In this document: in pieces, positions 60,635 to 64,000 of the stretch
Layout of the letters: every line of letters starts with the position of its first letter
Position numbering within the stretch: position 1 is the first letter of the stretch
Origin: Ensifer adhaerens
GTDB lineage: Bacteria > Pseudomonadota > Alphaproteobacteria > Rhizobiales > Rhizobiaceae
Direction of reading: 5' to 3'
Assembly: GCF_002940685.1 (NCBI RefSeq)
Contig: NZ_PNFP01000002.1
Span: 496,001-560,000, forward strand
DNA length: 64,000 bases
Position numbers and translations under genes: made by a program
The notes under the pieces: generated by a model
What the model was told of the DNA's origin: nothing
Database searches by the model: none
Seen by the model: the letters and a program-made list of their open reading frames with translations, nothing else

Positions 60635-61233
60635 CCTTGCTTTCCGCAATCAATGAGGTCTGCGATATCGTTTCGCTCGACCGTTTCGACAGCATTTATG
60701 GATCGAACGACCCGAATGCACAGACCATGGTGGCGCTGGCACAGGAGAGTGGCGAGGAGATTTCCCGTCGCGGTGACTGGCGGCGCCTGCTGAAGCAGCA
60801 CGTGGTCGTGATTTCGCCAACGGCCTTGCCGGCAGACTATCAGCGGCTGACGCCGGGCGGCGCCGTCCGGACCGCATCCGGCGGAAGCTTCCGGCCGATC
60901 ACCAACAGTTCGCAATGGGCCGCAGTCACGGGGATCGGGTCGGCGCAACCGTTTTTCTTCCTCCGTGACAACCAGTTGCTGTTCTCACCGGCGCCGGCAG
61001 GCGTGGGTGCCGTCATCGACTATGTTTCCAGGAACTGGGTGCTCGGCGATCCGCACGAGGAACGCGATACGCTGAACGCGGATGATGACCGGACACTGTT
61101 TCCGGAGCGTCTGCTCGGCAAGGGCATTCTCTGGCGATGGAAACGGCAGAAGGGGCTGCCCTTCGACGATAGCCTTGCCGAATTCGAAGCCGATCTTCTG
61201 CAGGAGATCAACGCCGACCGGGGGGCCTCATGA
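60631..61233 (+). CDS. Second adaptor/neck-type protein
   Basis: 200 residues. AINEVCDIVSLDRFDSIYGS and GEEISRRGDWRRLLKQHVVV, followed by LPADYQRLTPGGAVRTASGG. This resembles proteins placed between adaptor and tail hub in BcepC6B-like podophages. Overlaps its neighbours by 4 bases each. Confidence 0.7.
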   Translation: MTLLSAINEVCDIVSLDRFDSIYGSNDPNAQTMVALAQESGEEISRRGDWRRLLKQHVVVISPTALPADYQRLTPGGAVRTASGGSFRPITNSSQWAAVTGIGSAQPFFFLRDNQLLFSPAPAGVGAVIDYVSRNWVLGDPHEERDTLNADDDRTLFPERLLGKGILWRWKRQKGLPFDDSLAEFEADLLQEINADRGAS

Positions 61234-62846
61234 AAATGGAGCTTAAGCCCGGAAGGATCGGGCAGAGCAACCGCGGCGCCGTCAGCATCGGCAGGCCGCA
61301 GACTTCGCACCCCATTACCTTTCCTGCCCCCAGGAACGGGCTCGTAACGACGGCCGACATGGCCTCGCAACAGCCGGGGTCCGCCACTGTCCTTCGCAAT
61401 TTCCTCCCGACGCTCGTCGGTTGCCGCATTCGCGGCGGCTCGCAGAAACGCGGGCGCGCGGCCGACGGCGGCACGATCCGTAGTGCCTTCAAGTACAAGT
61501 ACGGTTCGTTCGAGAAGCTGTTCATGGCGACGGATACGGCAATCTACGACATGACATCGCCAGCCGCACCGCCGGCAATGACTGCGGCCACCGTCGAGGG
61601 ACTTTCCGGTGGCGACTGGTGCACCTTCCAGCACACCAATGCGGGGACCTCGTTTCTGATCTGCCTCAACGGCGCAGATCCGCGCCGGGTGTACAACGGC
61701 AGCGCCTGGCTGACGACGCCGACGATCACCTTTGCCGACACGACGACGATGGCGCAGCTGAATTACGGCTGGCTGTTCAAGAACCGACAGTTCCTTCTGA
61801 AGAACGCAACGCTCGATGCCTATTATCTGCCGGTCAATTCGATCGGCGGCGCCGCCCAACTGTTTCCCCTGGGCGGAGTGATGAAGAAGGGCGGCTCGTT
61901 GCTGACGGGTTTTTCCTGGTCGCTCGAAAGCGGAGACGGGCTTTCCGATCTCTGCGTATTCGTCTCGACGGAGGGCGAGGTGGCCGTCTATGCCGGATCG
62001 GACCCCGGCGACGCCAACAGCTTTGCCTTGAAAGGCGTTTACCAGATTGGTCGCCCGCTCGGCAAGAATGCCTGGATCCGCGCGGGCGGCGATATCCTGA
62101 TCGCCACCAGCGATGGGCTGACGCCGATCTCACAGGTGTTCCAGCGCGATCGCCAGGCGCTGAGCCAGGTGTCGATTTCGAGACCGATCGAGGACGATTG
62201 GCGCCGGGCGGCGAATGCGACCGGGGCAGGCTGGGTGGTGAAACAGTGGCCGGAACAGAACCTCGTCTTCATTGCCTTTCCTGCCAACAGCGTCGTTATC
62301 GACACGACCTTCGTGCTCAACGTGCTGAGTGGCCGCTGGTCGACGATCAGCAACTGGGAGGCAAGCTGCTATGAGACCTTGCAAGGTGGGCTGTTCTTCG
62401 GTTCGACCGCCGGGTTTTGCTGGCAAGGCGACACGACTGGTACCGATGACGGGCTTGCCTTTACCGCCGCCTATCTCTCCCAGTTTACGCCGGCGACGCA
62501 ATTTGGGCAGCGCGCACGGGCGACGCTCGCTCACATGTTTTTCCGGGCGAAAAGCAAGCCGAAGGTGCGGCTCTTTGCCCGCGCCGACTTCGACAGGACG
62601 ATCCCGCCTTCCGACCAGGTCACGGTCGGCAATGCGGCTGCGTCGGAATGGGATGTCGGCCTGTGGGACAAGGCGGTGTGGGATGCTCTGACACAGCAGC
62701 TTCGCTACAGCTTTCGCCAGAATGTGCGGGCGGCAGGCGACATGCTGGCCGTCGGTTGCGCCATCACCTCGGGGGGCGAGATGAAGCTTGACCTTGAGGT
62801 GGACCTTTCGACATTGCAGGTGGAAGCCGGGGAGGCGAGCGCATGA
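61230..62846 (+). CDS. Tail tube/hub-type protein (head-closure stabiliser)
   Basis: 538 residues. PAPRNGLVTTADMASQQPGS-type start; then LRNFLPTLVGCRIRGGSQKR, FKYKYGSFEKLFMATDTAIY and GLSGGDWCTFQHTNAGTSFL; later SLESGDGLSDLCVFVSTEGE and SGRWSTISNWEASCYETLQG. The repetitive beta-propeller-like pattern is that of the P22 gp10-like tail hub found in many podophages. It links adaptor and tail needle/fibres. Confidence 0.75.
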   Translation: MKMELKPGRIGQSNRGAVSIGRPQTSHPITFPAPRNGLVTTADMASQQPGSATVLRNFLPTLVGCRIRGGSQKRGRAADGGTIRSAFKYKYGSFEKLFMATDTAIYDMTSPAAPPAMTAATVEGLSGGDWCTFQHTNAGTSFLICLNGADPRRVYNGSAWLTTPTITFADTTTMAQLNYGWLFKNRQFLLKNATLDAYYLPVNSIGGAAQLFPLGGVMKKGGSLLTGFSWSLESGDGLSDLCVFVSTEGEVAVYAGSDPGDANSFALKGVYQIGRPLGKNAWIRAGGDILIATSDGLTPISQVFQRDRQALSQVSISRPIEDDWRRAANATGAGWVVKQWPEQNLVFIAFPANSVVIDTTFVLNVLSGRWSTISNWEASCYETLQGGLFFGSTAGFCWQGDTTGTDDGLAFTAAYLSQFTPATQFGQRARATLAHMFFRAKSKPKVRLFARADFDRTIPPSDQVTVGNAAASEWDVGLWDKAVWDALTQQLRYSFRQNVRAAGDMLAVGCAITSGGEMKLDLEVDLSTLQVEAGEASA

Positions 62847-63289
62847 GGATCACCTGGGGCGGCGCCGCTGACCCCACGGCGAACCGGGCGATCGCCGAAT
62901 TCGTGGCCAGCCGGATTGCCGGCTGCGAACGCGGCTTTGCCGATTTCACCACCATGGGCGTGCTCCAAGACGACGTGCTTGTCGCTGGCGTTGTGTTTCA
63001 CAACTATGCGCCGGAAGCGGGCGTCATCGAGCTTTCGGCGGCTTCGACCAGCAAACGCTGGCTGGCGCGGCCGGTGCTCCGGGCGATGTTCGGCTATCCT
63101 TTCGATGAGATCGGCTGCCAGATGGTGGTTCTAAGGGTTTCCGAGCGCAATAGCGGCATGATCGCGATCGCCGGACGCTTCGGTTTTTCGCCGCACCGAA
63201 TTCCCCGCCTTCGCGGGCGGGCCGAGGCAGAAATCATCTTCACACTCACAGACAACGACTGGCGGAACCATCCCGCCAACCAGAGGTAG
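62843..63289 (+). CDS. GNAT-like protein of the tail region
   Basis: 148 residues. RITWGGAADPTANRAIAEFV; VVFHNYAPEAGVIELSAAST; RAMFGYPFDEIGCQMVVLRV; RNSGMIAIAGRFGF. The strand-helix order is that of GCN5-related acetyltransferases, a type regularly found between tail hub and internal protein genes in podophages of Proteobacteria. Substrate unknown. Confidence 0.75.
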   Translation: MRITWGGAADPTANRAIAEFVASRIAGCERGFADFTTMGVLQDDVLVAGVVFHNYAPEAGVIELSAASTSKRWLARPVLRAMFGYPFDEIGCQMVVLRVSERNSGMIAIAGRFGFSPHRIPRLRGRAEAEIIFTLTDNDWRNHPANQR

Positions 63290-63294
63290 GCACC

Positions 63295-64000
63295 ATGGGA
63301 AAACCCAAAGCTCCGAAGCCGCCGGATCCGCGCGAAACCGCGTCGGCGCAGACCGCGACCAACATCGGAACCGCAATTGCCAATGGGACGCTCGGCAACA
63401 TCAACCAGGTAACGCCCGACGGGAGCCTGACTTACTCCCAGACGGGTTCGACGAAGTGGACCGATCCGCTGAACGGCAAGGCCTACGACTTGCCGACCTG
63501 GACGGCGACGCAGAAACTCTCGCCTGCGCAGCAGGCCATCAAGGACCAGACCGACGCTGCCGAGAAGAATATGGCGACGCTCGCCAACAACCAGTCGGCG
63601 CGGTTGAACGATCTTCTCGGGCGGCCGATCGACCTTTCCGGCGCGCCGGCCGCCGGCAACCCCGGCGCCATCAACCTGCCGCAGTATCAGCAATATGGCC
63701 CAGGCCCGACGTTGCAGACGACGCTGTCGAACACCGGGAGTGTTCAAGGGGCCGTTGCGAACGCCGGTGCGATACAGGCGTCGCTCGGCAATGCTGGCGA
63801 GGTCAAGCGAAACTACGAGACCAACTTCGACACCAAGCGCTACGAAGATGCGTTGATGGCGCGCATGAACCCGCAACTCGACCGGGACCGCGCAGCCCTG
63901 GAGACGCAGCTTTCCAACCAGGGATTGCAGCCGGGCTCGGAAGCCTATAACCGGGCGATCGACCAGGCGAACCGACAGGCGAACGACGCCCGCTTCGGGG
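63295..64000 (+). CDS. Podophage internal/tail-region protein, cut by the right edge
   Basis: At least 235 residues; the frame is open to the end of the window. GKPKAPKPPDPRETASAQTA, then ANGTLGNINQVTPDGSLTYS and, further on, ALMARMNPQLDRDRAALETQ, LSNQGLQPGSEAYNRAID. The LxxQG-xPGSEAYxxA pattern is common in podophage proteins coded behind the tail hub, often called internal or ejection-related proteins. The C-terminus is not visible. Confidence 0.8.
   Translation, partial: MGKPKAPKPPDPRETASAQTATNIGTAIANGTLGNINQVTPDGSLTYSQTGSTKWTDPLNGKAYDLPTWTATQKLSPAQQAIKDQTDAAEKNMATLANNQSARLNDLLGRPIDLSGAPAAGNPGAINLPQYQQYGPGPTLQTTLSNTGSVQGAVANAGAIQASLGNAGEVKRNYETNFDTKRYEDALMARMNPQLDRDRAALETQLSNQGLQPGSEAYNRAIDQANRQANDARFG

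Noticed and set aside
26675-64000. Gene transfer agent of the RcGTA type
   Set aside because: The portal, capsid, adaptor and tail hub are of podovirus type; the RcGTA cluster has siphovirus-type genes in a different order. A domesticated particle remains possible on other grounds.

Overview
The window looks like chromosome of a fast-growing member of the Rhizobiaceae, most likely Sinorhizobium/Ensifer or Rhizobium. The signs are high GC, a DUF1127 protein, a BA14K-type protein, an entericidin-type lipoprotein and interspersed repeats of the rhizobial intergenic type. This assignment rests on recognition, not on a search.

Layout. (1) Positions 1-11.8 kb are ordinary accessory chromosome: the start of an RTX protein, a PhzF-like isomerase, two head-to-head tRNA-Lys genes, an HNH nuclease, a GMC oxidoreductase overlapping a methyltransferase, a glycosyltransferase and small secreted or membrane proteins. 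(2) Positions 11.8-17.9 kb carry a phage-like control and replication module: a LexA/S24-type repressor with ATAGGA...TCCTAT operators, a second operator in front of a two-gene operon, and a rightward block that includes a protein with a DnaA-type origin-binding domain. (3) Positions 18-26.3 kb carry host-type genes (cupin, sugar-phosphate isomerase, SGNH hydrolase, dienelactone hydrolase, D-Ala-D-Ala ligase, BA14K protein, Sel1 protein) that separate this module from the next. (4) From 26.7 kb to the right edge lies a podovirus-type morphogenesis module: small and large terminase, P22-like portal, small head protein, scaffold, capsid, then adaptor, neck and tail genes. No integrase and no lysis cassette are visible in the window.

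The striking part is what sits inside the morphogenesis module. Between portal and scaffold, about 17 kb is filled with toxin/immunity modules. Up to about 42.8 kb these are separated by at least seven partial copies of the portal gene. Copies that keep the portal 3' end run straight into a new toxin ORF through the same ATGA stop/start overlap that joins the intact portal to toxin A. At least three unrelated toxin classes follow: a DUF4258/BECR-like nuclease candidate, a His-rich class with six partner immunity genes, and a candidate H...C amidase paired with membrane immunity proteins. Their different C-termini follow one short N-terminal motif, close to LELRDFGEEANS. A second hotspot lies behind the capsid gene: a phage lysozyme-type effector is followed by three exported multi-domain putative inhibitors, then a duplicated capsid 3' half leads into another effector and its putative inhibitor. 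Several effectors of this second type share a C-terminal tail close to GLFPGRSSLREAQGRWRE.

My reading is that this is a phage-borne polymorphic toxin system. Duplicated 3' ends of structural genes would provide homology for swapping effector/immunity cassettes next to the live portal or capsid gene, much as orphan modules do in CdiA/Rhs loci. The short shared N- or C-terminal motifs may be sorting signals for the particle. Layout, duplications and motifs are seen directly; toxicity, packaging and cassette switching are inference.
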